A stretch of DNA of 64,000 bases from Bipolaris cookei. Taxonomy: Eukaryota; Ascomycota; Dothideomycetes; Pleosporales; Pleosporaceae. Each line of letters opens with the position of its first letter. The first letter of the stretch is position 1. The stretch covers positions 310,001-374,000 of the forward strand of contig NRSV01000028.1 of the NCBI GenBank assembly GCA_002286855.1, written 5' to 3'. The position numbers and the translations under genes were made by a program. The notes beneath the pieces are model-generated. The model worked only from the letters and a program-made list of their open reading frames with translations. It searched no databases and was not told the origin of the DNA. This document shows, piece by piece, positions 44,289-54,328 of the stretch.

Positions 44289-46414
44289 ATGACACCCAAA
44301 GTCCCTCGCATCCTCTTGTACATACTGCGCCGCGATGTCCGCCTCTCAGATAACCCCGTATTCTACGCTGCATCCCTCCAGACCAGCCGACCGAGTTCAA
44401 AATCTTCGTCAAGCTCCGATCGGCGGCATCGCGATGATTCGCTGACTTCGGAACACGGCCGCACAAATTTCACCCACCTTTTACCCGTTTTTGTCTTCCC
44501 TGCCAACCAGATCGAAGTCTCGGGCTTTCTCTCGTCGCCGTCCGATAAATGTCCATATCCTGAGGCACGCAGTAGAGAGGCGGGAGTGTGGCGGACAGGC
44601 CCTCACCGCGCAAAATTCATCGCCGATGGGGTGTGGAATCTCAAAGATAAGCTTGCAGGGTTAAATTGTGGCTCTGGCTTGGAGATGCGTGTCGGAAAAA
44701 TTCCCGAGGTGGTCTCCGACATACTGGATTGGTACGACAGGGACGAAAATGAGGGTGTAATCAGCGGAGTTTGGATTACAGATGATGATGCCACTGAAGA
44801 GAAGAATGACGTAGCAAGTATGAAAAAGATCACAGAACAGCGGGGTGTAGATTTAAAGGTTTGGGTCGACGAGAAGTATTATGTTGACGAGTAAGCAACC
44901 CAAATCTTTTGAGTGACGTTAAGTCGGAGTAGTCCTTTTTTTAACCTGAAAACAGTCGGGATCTACCATATTATGAAGATATCTCTAAATTGCCCAATGT
45001 CTACACCACATATCGAAAGGGCCTAGAGCCGCTACGCGACCGACCCCGAAACACCGTACCCACCCCTACACAACTTCCCCCGCTACCTTCCAGGATACCA
45101 CCGCAAAAACCGCCGTTTACTATACCCTCGACTTTGGAAGGATTAAAAGATGCTCTACTTACCCCATTACTAAAAGACCCGACATACACTCTCAAAGTAC
45201 CACCAATATGGCCGACCGATGCTCAATCAGCACATCCTCTTTCTGGCGGCGAAACAAATGGCCTGGACCGGATAAAACATTTAGTCAGAATAGGAGCGAT
45301 GAGTTCCTACAAAGCCACGCGCAATGGCATGCTTGGTCTCGACTTCAGTACTAAAATCTCGGCCTACCTCGCACAAGGCCATATCACGGCTCGTCAAGTT
45401 CACTGGGCCATGTTTGACTTTGAGGAGGGGCGAGGACCAGGAGAAAAAGTACCAGGCTACGGCAAAGGCGAAAACGAAGGCACTGCAGCTGTTCGGTTTG
45501 AATTATTATGGCGAGACTATATGCGTCTCTGCATGCGAAAGTTTGGGTACAAAATGTTCAGTCTCTACGGCATCCAGAGCGGCAACCAAAAAGAATGCGA
45601 ACATGACAACAAATGGAAAAACCTGAAAAATTCAAAGGGCGCAGGCGACGATCCAGCAAAAACGGCTGAGATTTTTGAGCGATTCCGCTCTGGACGAACA
45701 GGCGTCGGCCTCATCGACGCCTCGAACCGCGAGCTATTCGTCACAGGATACACATCGAATCGCGCCCGCCAAAACGTCGCTTCCTTCCTCTCATCCCACC
45801 TGAACATCGACTGGCGCGTAGGTGCAGAATGGTACGAATGCTTCCTTGTTGACTACGACCCAGCCAGCAACTGGGGAAACTGGCAATATGTAGCAGGCGT
45901 AGGCAACGATCCTCGCCAGGGCCGCATCTTCAACCCCGTCAAGCAAGCCCTTGACTACGACAAGCATGGTGAATACATCAAAGCCTGGGTCCCCGAACTG
46001 CGTGGTCTCAAGCTCACGCGCTCGCTTGGACCCGGCAAGGAGGAAATTGATCAGCAGCGCTTAATGGGGCTGTACCAGGCGTGGAAATTGAGTGATCGGG
46101 AAAAGAACAATCTGGGTCTCAAGGGCGTCGATTGGGTCGAGCACCCACTTACTCGCATACAATTTCAAGTTGGCCGTGGCCGTGGTGGACAAGACGGAAG
46201 GCCGAAACGTGGAGGGGCTGGCGGCGGCGGTGGCGGTGGCGGTGGTGGTAACGGCGGAAATGGTGGTGGAGCTGGTGGTGGCGCACCATGGCGCGGAAGA
46301 GGAGGTCGTGGTCAAGGCAATGATCGGAACTCCAAGCGGAAGCCCGACGAAGAGAAGTGGGTGAGGAAGAAGGATGATGGGCCTACGATTGTGAGCAGTG
46401 TGCAGCAGACTTGA
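44289..46414 (+). CDS. DASH-type cryptochrome with C-terminal RGG/Gly-rich tail
   Basis: Two exons (44289-44890, 44956-46414) encode 686 aa. CRY-DASH proteins are blue-light flavoproteins that repair cyclobutane dimers in single-stranded DNA and may bind RNA. The photolyase alpha/beta domain opens RILLYILRRDVRLSDNPVFYAA with a Ser/Arg-rich insertion at about 36-55. The FAD domain includes GLDFSTKISAYLAQGHITARQVHWAMFDFE-type residues, RFELLWRDYMRLC, KFRYKMF-like KFGYKMFSLYGIQSG, and NRARQNVASFLSSHLNIDWRVGAEW. From about residue 606 the tail is Arg/Gly-rich (RGRGGQDGRPKRGG, then a Gly/Asn run and WRGRGGRGQG), as known in Neurospora-type CRY-DASH. A start at 44178 would add 37 residues with possible mitochondrial character; I chose 44289 because family similarity begins there. 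Confidence 0.93.
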
Positions 46415-47014
46415 GAGCATGGGACTGAAAGTGGAAGACGGATTTATTCTTTTTTTTGTGGGTTATATCTGGTGCATGTGAGCATGTTGTAAATAGGCTT
46501 GTTGATTCCCCTTGTTCATAACTGCGATGGTACATCGTATTGCGCTTCTTTTATCTCGAGCATCGCGTCACGAAATGCATGGCAATTTACCTTTTTCATC
46601 CAAGATTTCTTGAAGAAGACATAATGATTGGAAAAAAGATCGGAAGTATTGATCTTCTACTCTTCAATATCAGTAAACTGCCATGCGTGAAATATAGTCG
46701 CAAACCAGCACAAGTCTCGGAACACACTTTGTGATATGGTAGTGAATTGCACATGAAATTTTGCTTTATTTACTGCATATTCTTGCTTCAACACTGCTGC
46801 AGTCTCTCCTATACACTTCTTTTTATAACGCCAACATTCCCAACATGTCCTTTCAGAGACACGCGTAATTCGTTCTAGGAGGAGATCCAATTACAAGATA
46901 GGTATATGGATATCGTATGGACCCCAAGGGGTATTGTGTGGGGTCGCAAACAAGGCTCCGGTTCACCCTCTGTCGAGAATGTGAAAGCCAACAGGGACAT
47001 GGAAGATTACCTGT
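46415..47014. other. Convergent intergenic region
   Basis: 600 bp, AT-rich, between the 3' ends of CRY-DASH and the thioredoxin-like gene. No gene seen. Confidence 0.5.
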
Positions 47015-47939
47015 TTACCGTGCTCGTTGGGCGGTCGCGGGGCGCGCTCCAGCGGGGGTGGGTCCGGCCATGCGATTACCCCTACAAGAGTGTTAGCGTT
47101 ATGCACGCTGCAACTGTACTAGGCAACGACTTACATGAAAGACCTGCTGAGAAACGAGATGATGATCATGGGCAGCCACGAAGGCATCTTGGAGAAACCA
47201 TAGGTGAAGTAGCCGTACGGAACAGCGAGATTGTACTGCTGCATGGTGCCATTGAAGGGGTGGAAGTGGCCCCAGTAAGGCTCAATCTCAGCAATCTCAT
47301 TGTCGACAATGAGCTTCTTGATCGTCTCCGCGGTAGTGGTAGTGCGGTTCAATGCTTGGTAGCGAGCGACAGGGACAGGCGCCGACTGGTCTGGGAGCGG
47401 CTTAGGGATTTGGAAGAAGTACAGCGATGGCGCGTGAATGGACCACGAGTTGCATAGAATACCCTCAGTTTCGCAGTCTAGGTACGCGAACTTGGGCGCG
47501 TTGGGCATAGCAGCGATGACGGGGAGAGAGGCCTGGAGGGTTATATTAGTGTCGCATTTGTAGAGGCAGCATGTTGTAGTGTACGCACATTCCAGGCCTT
47601 GGTGGCGTTTCCGCAAAGGCCGAAGCATGTGTTGTTGCCGCCTGTGGTGAAGACAAGCCAGTCCTGGGTGGTGGGCGGGCTAGCGGTCGGGTCGACTGTC
47701 AAGACTTCTTTCCAGTTCTCCAGAGTCAACGGGTACTGGATTACCTCGACCACCTTGGCCGCTGCCTCGCTGGCTGCTGTGTCGAGTGGCGCCGATGGTA
47801 TTGAGGCCGAGATAGTAGAGGACACGGCAGCAGTTGCCTTGTTGAAGAAGCCCTTGACCTTGTCGAGGATAGGGATCTGCTGCTCCTCGGCGACAGCAAG
47901 CGCCGGGAGGACGAGGAGAATGCCTGATGAGATGCGCAT
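47015..47939 (-). CDS. Thioredoxin-like membrane protein with C-X3-C pair
   Basis: Three exons (47939-47589, 47532-47135, 47081-47015) encode 271 aa. Signal peptide at 1-18 (GILLVLPALAVA). The central region WLVFTTGGNNTCFGLCGNATKAW, then FAYLDCETEGILCNSWSIHAPSLYFF, mirrors the strand-active site-helix and VDC...C...V...PTL pattern of PDI/thioredoxin folds, but the cysteines are spaced CX3C (Cys105, Cys109), so classic redox activity is uncertain. A probable C-terminal membrane segment (WLPMIIISFL, about 235-247) precedes a short basic tail. This suggests an ER membrane protein facing the lumen. Donors GTGCGT and GTAAGT restore frame. Fungal conserved-hypothetical in my reading. Confidence 0.78.
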
Positions 47940-48640
47940 TGTGCCTTGTGTGTGGGGGGAGGACAGGTAGAGGAAAAGAGAGAGAACGAGTGCGTGGTGG
48001 TTAGACTGGGTAAGCCGTTGGGGGGGCGGGCGCGGGCTGGCTTGCGGTTGGTCTGATGGCACAGGTCCGGCAACGGTCAAAGGTCAATGTGGGGGAGATG
48101 CGATTGCGCGTCACAGAACGATGTTAACACTAAAAGCTAAAGAGCGGCAGAAAAAAAGGACAAAAGTCTAGAGATGCGAACACCTGTACTGAAAGTTTAC
48201 AACCAGAGGAATAGGGATGACGGGCGGATACAAGACCCGGCGTCACTTCGCGCGGTCCAGAGCTTAGCCGCGAAATCATGGAGCATGGGCCTGCCTGCGC
48301 ATAGTCCACCTGTTTATGCCCCCTTTCGCCCTCACCACTGACATACCCGCCCCACACCAATCCTGCTGCATCTCTTTCCGGCCCATCAATGTTGTTCCTA
48401 CTCCGTCAAAGCTCCAACCAGGCCACGCAACATGTGCCGCCAGTGTAGAAAATAGTTCCTCTTCACTTTTTGGGTTGGAAAGTTGCACCACATCCTCTGC
48501 CACCACAGTGAGCTTACACATCTCAACTATCCACGTAGGGATGTACCGTCTTCCTGTTGCTTGTGGGATACACCTGTAATTATCGATACACTAGAGCCTG
48601 GTTTTAGTTTGTTATTAATCAGAACATTCTCTCATTGCCG
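47940..48640. other. Intergenic 0.7 kb
   Basis: Promoter side of the thioredoxin-like gene and 3' side of the next minus-strand gene. No gene seen. Confidence 0.45.
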
Positions 48641-50338
48641 TCAAGTCATGAGCAATAGTATCTGGTCCCGTAGTATTCGTCTCTGGAGTGCATCCAAGAG
48701 GTCTTTACGGAACGCTCTGTTCGGTTCTGGCTGAGCATCTCGTCCGTCATTTGACCCTTCGGCTTGAGCACGTTCTCGCTCTTCAACCTCTCGGCTATGC
48801 TCTGTTTGCTCATACAAAACTCCTCTTGCAGTGGAGCTTGCAGACTTATCTTTTTTGTTTGGAGAAGCTACTCTTCTATTGCTAGCCGCTCTCAATATGG
48901 GTGGCGGAGGCGGAGGCGGAGGCGCATGTGACATGATGGGAGACGAGGCTCTAGAGGCGGTTTCCGATTCTATTGACGATTGATTGCCCACGAGAGAGGA
49001 AGCTATACCATGGCGTTGAGGATCATTAAAAGTAATTGACTGAGGGTACGTTGGTCTGTATTCGTTATGATTGTCTTCGTAATCATGATCCCCCGGAATC
49101 GGGGCTTCTTGACTGCGTTGATGATTGCGCGATGTTGCTCCAGATTGAGGCATCTCCTTCTTACTCCTAACCTGAGGCTTTTGAGGTTCTGAGGGTTTTG
49201 ACAATTGCCTTGTTCTATAACCAGGAGGGATAGTTCGTTCAGGACTTCCAACGGGTGATGCAGATCGGAGACGTATTACAGGAACTGGCGCGCCCTGACT
49301 ACTCTTCTGACCAACAACTCTCCACCTTTGCTCCCCCTCTTGACCCATCCGTCCACGGTTCTTTTGTTTTCGGTGATAGCACCTCCGTGCTTCAGTCTCA
49401 GTAGCTTTAGGCTTCCACTCATAGACCTCAACTCGCCGCTTATCCCGTTCATCCGTCTCAGGCTGCTTCTTCCGAACTTTATTATTCCTCGATGTTTCTT
49501 CTCTATTCCAATCACGATTCATCTTTTCTTCCCTAGTCTCTTCCTCTAACTTCTTCCTCCTTGCTTCATCCAATACTTTCTCGATGAAACATTTGGGTCT
49601 ATATCCAACATCATGCTCGGCCTTGATATGCTTGTATGTATATACGAAGTGATCGCCAAGTCCAAAGGTTATGCCTGGTTTGGATTTATACTTGGGCAGG
49701 CTACCGAATGGTGTGTCATCAGGACCTCTCTGCTGACGCGTTGGAGAGTTAGATGCACCGACCCTTCCTTCCCGAGCGCCTGGATGTCTTTGTTCGGCCC
49801 GAGACTGATGGTGAGATCTCGGGGCCTCCATTTTGTCACGATGCTGGGGATGATGGGATGTTTGGGCACTCTCCTTTTTCAGTTCCTGCCATGGGGTTTG
49901 ATATCTACTTGTGCTGCTTGCTGGGCGATCTCTTTTTCTGTCTTTGCGATGCTCCTCGTGGGAACTATACTGATACCTACTGTGTGAGCTATCATAATGC
50001 TGTTCATGGTCTCTGCCGCGCGACCGGTTGCGATATTGATGCTGATGTCTCTCTCTTGACCCATCAGTCCGCTCATAGGGTGCATGACTGTGACGTTGGT
50101 GACTCCTATCTCTCTTTCTGTGTCCTCGATACTCCTTCTTTTCGCCTTTTCGCCTTTCCTTCTCCTCCTTGTAACTGCGATAAAGCTTCACGCCCTCAGT
50201 CACAGCTTCAATAACGACTTGGGATGTACTTTCGTCGTGACGCTTGGAAATGATGTCTTTGACTGCGCTTTGCGCGGCCTTGCGAAATTGGTCGTCGTCA
50301 GGCATAGGAGGTCCTTGGTGTAGTTGCAAAAAAGACAT
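48641..50338 (-). CDS. Unknown basic, largely disordered protein
   Basis: Intronless, 565 aa. I do not recognise it. The N-terminal 60 residues look folded and helical (FRKAAQSAVKDIISKRHDES). Then long Arg/His/Glu/Lys-rich stretches (REREK and RHHQ-type) resemble RS/RE-rich nuclear proteins. A short compact segment FGSLPKYKSKPGITFGLGDHF may be ordered. A Pro8 run (PPPPPPPPILRA, encoded by a GGC/GGA-type repeat on the plus strand at about 48900-48925) and a Lys/Arg-rich C-terminus follow. The apparent longer ORF starts at a TTG, so the ATG at 50338 is used. Low complexity without homology weakens the call, but a 1.7-kb single ORF is unlikely by chance. Confidence 0.65.
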   Translation of the reverse strand: MSFLQLHQGPPMPDDDQFRKAAQSAVKDIISKRHDESTSQVVIEAVTEGVKLYRSYKEEKERRKGEKKEYRGHRKRDRSHQRHSHAPYERTDGSRERHQHQYRNRSRGRDHEQHYDSSHSRYQYSSHEEHRKDRKRDRPASSTSRYQTPWQELKKESAQTSHHPQHRDKMEAPRSHHQSRAEQRHPGAREGRVGASNSPTRQQRGPDDTPFGSLPKYKSKPGITFGLGDHFVYTYKHIKAEHDVGYRPKCFIEKVLDEARRKKLEEETREEKMNRDWNREETSRNNKVRKKQPETDERDKRRVEVYEWKPKATETEARRCYHRKQKNRGRMGQEGEQRWRVVGQKSSQGAPVPVIRLRSASPVGSPERTIPPGYRTRQLSKPSEPQKPQVRSKKEMPQSGATSRNHQRSQEAPIPGDHDYEDNHNEYRPTYPQSITFNDPQRHGIASSLVGNQSSIESETASRASSPIMSHAPPPPPPPPILRAASNRRVASPNKKDKSASSTARGVLYEQTEHSREVEERERAQAEGSNDGRDAQPEPNRAFRKDLLDALQRRILRDQILLLMT

Positions 50339-51005
50339 ATTAGGGGGTTTGAATATCAATATTACGGTACGTTTGGGAGACGTGAAGGGTAGTCTGTGAA
50401 TGAAATTACGGCTAAAGCGTTGGTAGCCAACAGGATTTTGTTGTACGTGCTACACGCTGGCGATATAAAGACGTGCTAGGCTACAAACGCAATTCCGAGG
50501 TCACGAACAAACGGTTCGTTGAAACCAATGTCACGGTAACAACTCGACGGTCTGGCCGTGTCTATCTTGGTTGAACTGCCTCAGAGTTGGGTGTTTCGCT
50601 GCATTGAACGCTGGTGGTAAGTGAACGATTGTTAGAAGAGAAACGTTTCATGGATCAAAAATAAACAGCTTGAATGAAGCGATAGGGCGAAGGCAATCGG
50701 GTACGACTGCGAAAGAATCTCGGACCACAATTTCGTTCCTGCATCCCATTTCCCAGACTATGATTATATATGCCGTGAGAGTATGTAGATGTGCCAGGGT
50801 GAGGAATAAAATGTCCCCGTGAAGCCTCGTATTTCCTAATCCAATCCGGCTTTCAGATCCGTCTCAAAGGTTTTGTGTATTCCCCAAGCGTAAGACATAG
50901 AACGCCATGTGCTGCACGGTACAATCATGCAAGTTTCCCCCCCAGACCCTCCAATTATTACCATCCTCTATCATGATATCCGTTCTGTCCTCGTGCATTC
51001 GAATT
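50339..51005. other. Intergenic 0.67 kb
   Basis: Promoter side of the basic protein gene and 3' side of PGA2. No gene seen. Confidence 0.45.
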
Positions 51006-51296
51006 CTACTCCTTCTTCTTCACCTCGCCCTTTGCCACCTTGACGCCTTTGCCGCGGAAGTCGTTCGCATCCGGCGCATCACTTTTTCCCAGGCCGAGTT
51101 CCTCGGCTTCTCTATCCAGTTGTTGTTTCTGCTTCTTGGCGGCTGCGTTGAGCAGATATGGTCGAATAAGGAGGTATCCTCCTACGATGGCGATGATGCG
51201 AACCCAGCGCTGGGCGGTCATTTCCTCGAATGACTTGATTGAGTTGTTTACAAGCCTGTTCTTCCATTCGCCGACATTGTCGAGTATGTAGTCCAT
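51006..51296 (-). CDS. PGA2: Small ER/trafficking membrane protein, Pga2 family
   Basis: Single exon, 96 aa. Pga2 is a small ER/nuclear envelope protein needed in yeast for processing of Gas1 and ALP. An N-terminal amphipathic part (ILDNVGEWKNRLV, SFEEMTAQRW) is followed by one membrane segment (about 31-49, VRIIAIVGGYLLIRPYLL) with the conserved RPYL, then a Lys/Asp-rich tail (GKGVKVAKGEVKKKE). The longer ORF extends upstream from a TTG codon, so the first ATG is at 51296. It is divergent from the MHF1 gene with 340 bp between starts. Confidence 0.8.
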   Translation of the reverse strand: MDYILDNVGEWKNRLVNNSIKSFEEMTAQRWVRIIAIVGGYLLIRPYLLNAAAKKQKQQLDREAEELGLGKSDAPDANDFRGKGVKVAKGEVKKKE

Positions 51297-51636
51297 GACT
51301 GATGTATTGAGGGATGTATTTAGGAGCGACGTGTGCGCTGGGGGATGTTTTGCGAAAGAGGGTTTGTTACTGGTCGTTGTACTGTGGGCTGATGCAGGCG
51401 CAGACAAGTCGATGCGTCACAAAGATGGTCGAAAGGCGTGAGGATTTCAAGTAGAGGGAAGTTTCGATCAATGGACAAGTTGCGCGCGATAAATCACTTA
51501 AAGCGTGGACCAGATGGCAGCCATGGGCGGTGACATGGTTTCTGCCATCCAGGCCCCACTAGAACCATGGACGCGTCGCGTCTGCCCGTCGCATTGCCAG
51601 AGTATCGCAACGGCTCCACACCCACATTTGTAGCAA
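51297..51636. promoter_or_regulatory. Divergent promoter region, PGA2 / MHF1
   Basis: 340 bp between two oppositely oriented start codons; presumed shared promoter. No specific factor site is recognised. Confidence 0.45.
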
Positions 51637-52161
51637 ATGGCGTCTAACGATGCCGCAGCAGAGCGCGAGGAGGTTAGAGACAGCCTGATGCATCTATACC
51701 TAATTCATGTATTAACAAGATTGTAGCGGCTCAAGTCCGCTCTCTGGTACGCAATCGGCCAATTCGTTGACGACAAGTCTTTGGAAAGCGATCTGAATGC
51801 CACTCCGCAATTCATCGGTGCCTTGACTGAACTTGTCTATACTCAAATCGGTATGCCCTGATCCTTGGCCCTCCGAATCATATATCAAAGAGTTCCTAAT
51901 GTACTCCTAGCAAACACAGCCCGGGATCTCGAAGTGTTCTCGAAGCATGCCGGACGTAAAACAATCAACTCAGACGATGTCCTCCTCCTTGGTAGACGCA
52001 ATGAGCAGCTGCAAGCCATGCTGGAGAAGGAGCTAGAGGAAATCAGAGCTGCTGAAGGGAGACGGGCAGATGGACAACCAGTTGCTCGCGCACAACCAGC
52101 TGCCGCAGGAAAGAAGCGAGGAAGGCCTGCTGGCACGGGAAAGGGCAAAGCAAAAGCTTGA
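51637..52161 (+). CDS. MHF1: Histone-fold protein MHF1 / CENP-S
   Basis: Three exons (51637-51672, 51727-51850, 51911-52161) give 136 aa. MHF1 pairs with MHF2/CENP-X in a histone-like tetramer that helps the FANCM/Mph1 helicase at forks and is part of the kinetochore CENP-T-W-S-X set. The fold spans about 12-95: RLKSALWYAIGQFVDD, PQFIGALTELVYTQIANTARDLEVFSKHAGRKTINSDDV-like helices with RKTINSDDVLLLGRRN characteristic of CENP-S. The C-terminal tail is basic and Gly/Arg/Lys-rich (KKRGRPAGTGKGKAKA, AT-hook-like GRP). Intron 1 uses donor GTTAGA, not the commonest, but the junction gives REERLKSALW as expected. Confidence 0.9.
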
Positions 52162-52779
52162 TCAGGTCTGCAAATTATGACCGCATCTTGTGTACGTTTC
52201 CTAGGCGTTGAGGAGTTATGCTATGATACCCGCAGATGTAATTTCCAATAACGTGTATGATGCACCAGTTGTCCTCTGTAGCTCTGCAGAGTAGTGGAGA
52301 ACGAGTGACTGACTGATTTGTTGATGCAGTTACCATGCGAGCGCAACATTTTGGTCTAAAAGCCAATAGGGGGGGAATCCTACACTCTACAGCCGTGGTC
52401 GACGCCGGTGGACCAATCGTTTACGACCGAAGTCAGACTTTCTAAACTGTCAGCTCCCACATCTCTTCACCACCACTCCACCACAAAGACCGAGTCTCGT
52501 GCAGACATGGACAAAACCCAAAACATCATTAAGCAATCGCAACCAAACAACTATGTCTTTGCCACGTCACGATGTTGTGTTCACCCGTATGCTTTGTGTG
52601 TGCTTTGGTCTTAATCATGCATACAAAGGTGGTCGATTTCCTACCTACAATGCCATTTTCTCAATCATCAACTCTGGAAGCTGTTTCTCTTTTCGGGTAT
52701 ATTCTTCATTCTTTTTTTTTCTGTCAGCTTTTAGTTCCCTTATTTTGCCTACCTGCACCAATAGGCAAGCACCATTATT
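52162..52779. other. Intergenic 0.6 kb
   Basis: Downstream of MHF1. T-rich run (52709-52725) before the next start codon. No gene seen. Confidence 0.45.
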
Positions 52780-53475
52780 ATGGCCTTCATCGATTTCGAG
52801 AATATGCCATCACCTGCCCCATCATACAGCTCTACCTTTGACTCGCAAGATATTTCGGATATGCCTCGACACATGGGCTTTACTGCAGCGCCTAATAACG
52901 GCATGCTATACTATCAATCTGCTAAATATGAACCACCGGCTTCAGCATTTCAACTATTGGAAAAGCGACAGCCAGAAGATGAAGGAGGAGCTCAAATCAA
53001 ATCCGATTACTCGGATCCCAATCATCCGCAATTTGCAAACTCGGCTCCACCGGAATTTCTAGCGACACTTCCTCCACGTAGCCGCATACCCGCAAAACGT
53101 GTCTTGATTCCTTGGGTACTGTTTGTAATCTTCTTCCTCACTACCATGTGGTATACATCCATGTTATTTGGTGCACGGTTCCTATCAATTGTCCGACCAG
53201 TCCCACCGAGCTTTGCCGCACAGGAGATCACCGTTTATATTCATGGAGAATTAGTGCAGGGGACTGTATCAGTATCCACAAGACTCTTTGCCGCCCCGAC
53301 AAGCACAACGACTTCTATTGCGCAGACGCCAAGTCCAACAAACCCTTTACCTATTAGTGGGAACGATGGATTGCCTGATTTAGGTAATGAGCTTGGCAGG
53401 ATATCATCAGATGTGGGGAGAAGTGTTGCCTCAGCGCCTACAGGCTTCGTTACAATCACGAGAGGGATACCTTGA
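52780..53475 (+). CDS. Unknown single-pass membrane protein
   Basis: Intronless ORF, 231 aa. The first 100 residues are polar with Pro/Ser-rich segments. One membrane segment is clear (about 108-130, [21 protein letters not shown]). The C-terminal portion is Ser/Thr/Pro-rich and could be exposed or O-glycosylated. No signal peptide is seen, so orientation may be type II. I do not recognise a family. The in-frame ATG at 52780 follows a T-rich leader. Confidence 0.65.
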   Translation: MAFIDFENMPSPAPSYSSTFDSQDISDMPRHMGFTAAPNNGMLYYQSAKYEPPASAFQLLEKRQPEDEGGAQIKSDYSDPNHPQFANSAPPEFLATLPPRSRIPAKRVLIPWVLFVIFFLTTMWYTSMLFGARFLSIVRPVPPSFAAQEITVYIHGELVQGTVSVSTRLFAAPTSTTTSIAQTPSPTNPLPISGNDGLPDLGNELGRISSDVGRSVASAPTGFVTITRGIP

Positions 53476-54328
53476 ACAAGACGTTTTGTTCGAAACTGCC
53501 CCACTGTAGGCGCCAGCACGACGCGTCATGGACTGCAGCCTCCTCAAAGGATGCAAAGAATAAATATGCTATTCCACTGAAGAGAGTAATGGACGACGTC
53601 GACATTGGAGTCATGTACTTCTATCTTTTTGTTTTGTTATCTTCATTACCATTTTTTTTTCATTTCCGACACCCTTGGCGGGAATTCGCTGTCTATTTCT
53701 TCCGTTCAATCCCCATTTCTAGAATAAATTGGACGTGGAACGGCTATCGAGCCAGATTCTGCATATTGATGGCGAGTCACTACAGGAGCTTTCGTTTTGA
53801 AACAAGCACGAAACAAGTCGGCTAGCCCGTTCTGGCAGACTTGGAAACACTCGCTTCTCCACTATCATGAACATTCAATCTCGGATAGTACATATTGCAT
53901 AATGGCGCACTACAACTTTACCACATGGAGTAAATTTGTTTCTTATTCTAGACAAGCCTCTAGCGTGTCGCGACTTGGTTCCTGTCAAAGCAATGTCGTT
54001 CCCGCACCCAGTGGCCAGGATAGTGCGAACTGTTGCCGCGAAGGATTCATGGCGGCTCGCCGTAGTCTTCGGAGATATACTATCCTGTGCAGGCGCCTAA
54101 TTGAAGCAAAGGATCAGCGTTTGGACATACATAAAAGCGCTGGACAGTCGTCCCTCATCGATTTTTTCCATCATTCCAACGGGCCAGTCCTTTCTTTGAA
54201 CACATTCACTCAGTTCCTTTTCTGCCACATTCATTCTTTACCTTACATTCCACCTTTGTGATCAGGCATCACCATCACACATTTGAAATTTAAACATTGT
54301 ACACAACTCTTATCCAAAACACGTCACC
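53476..54328. other. Intergenic 0.85 kb
   Basis: Between the single-pass protein and the AA9 gene. ORFs of 117 and 154 aa at 53472-53825 and 53797-54261 overlap and have no recognised domain. The C/T-rich leader lies before 54329. Confidence 0.45.
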
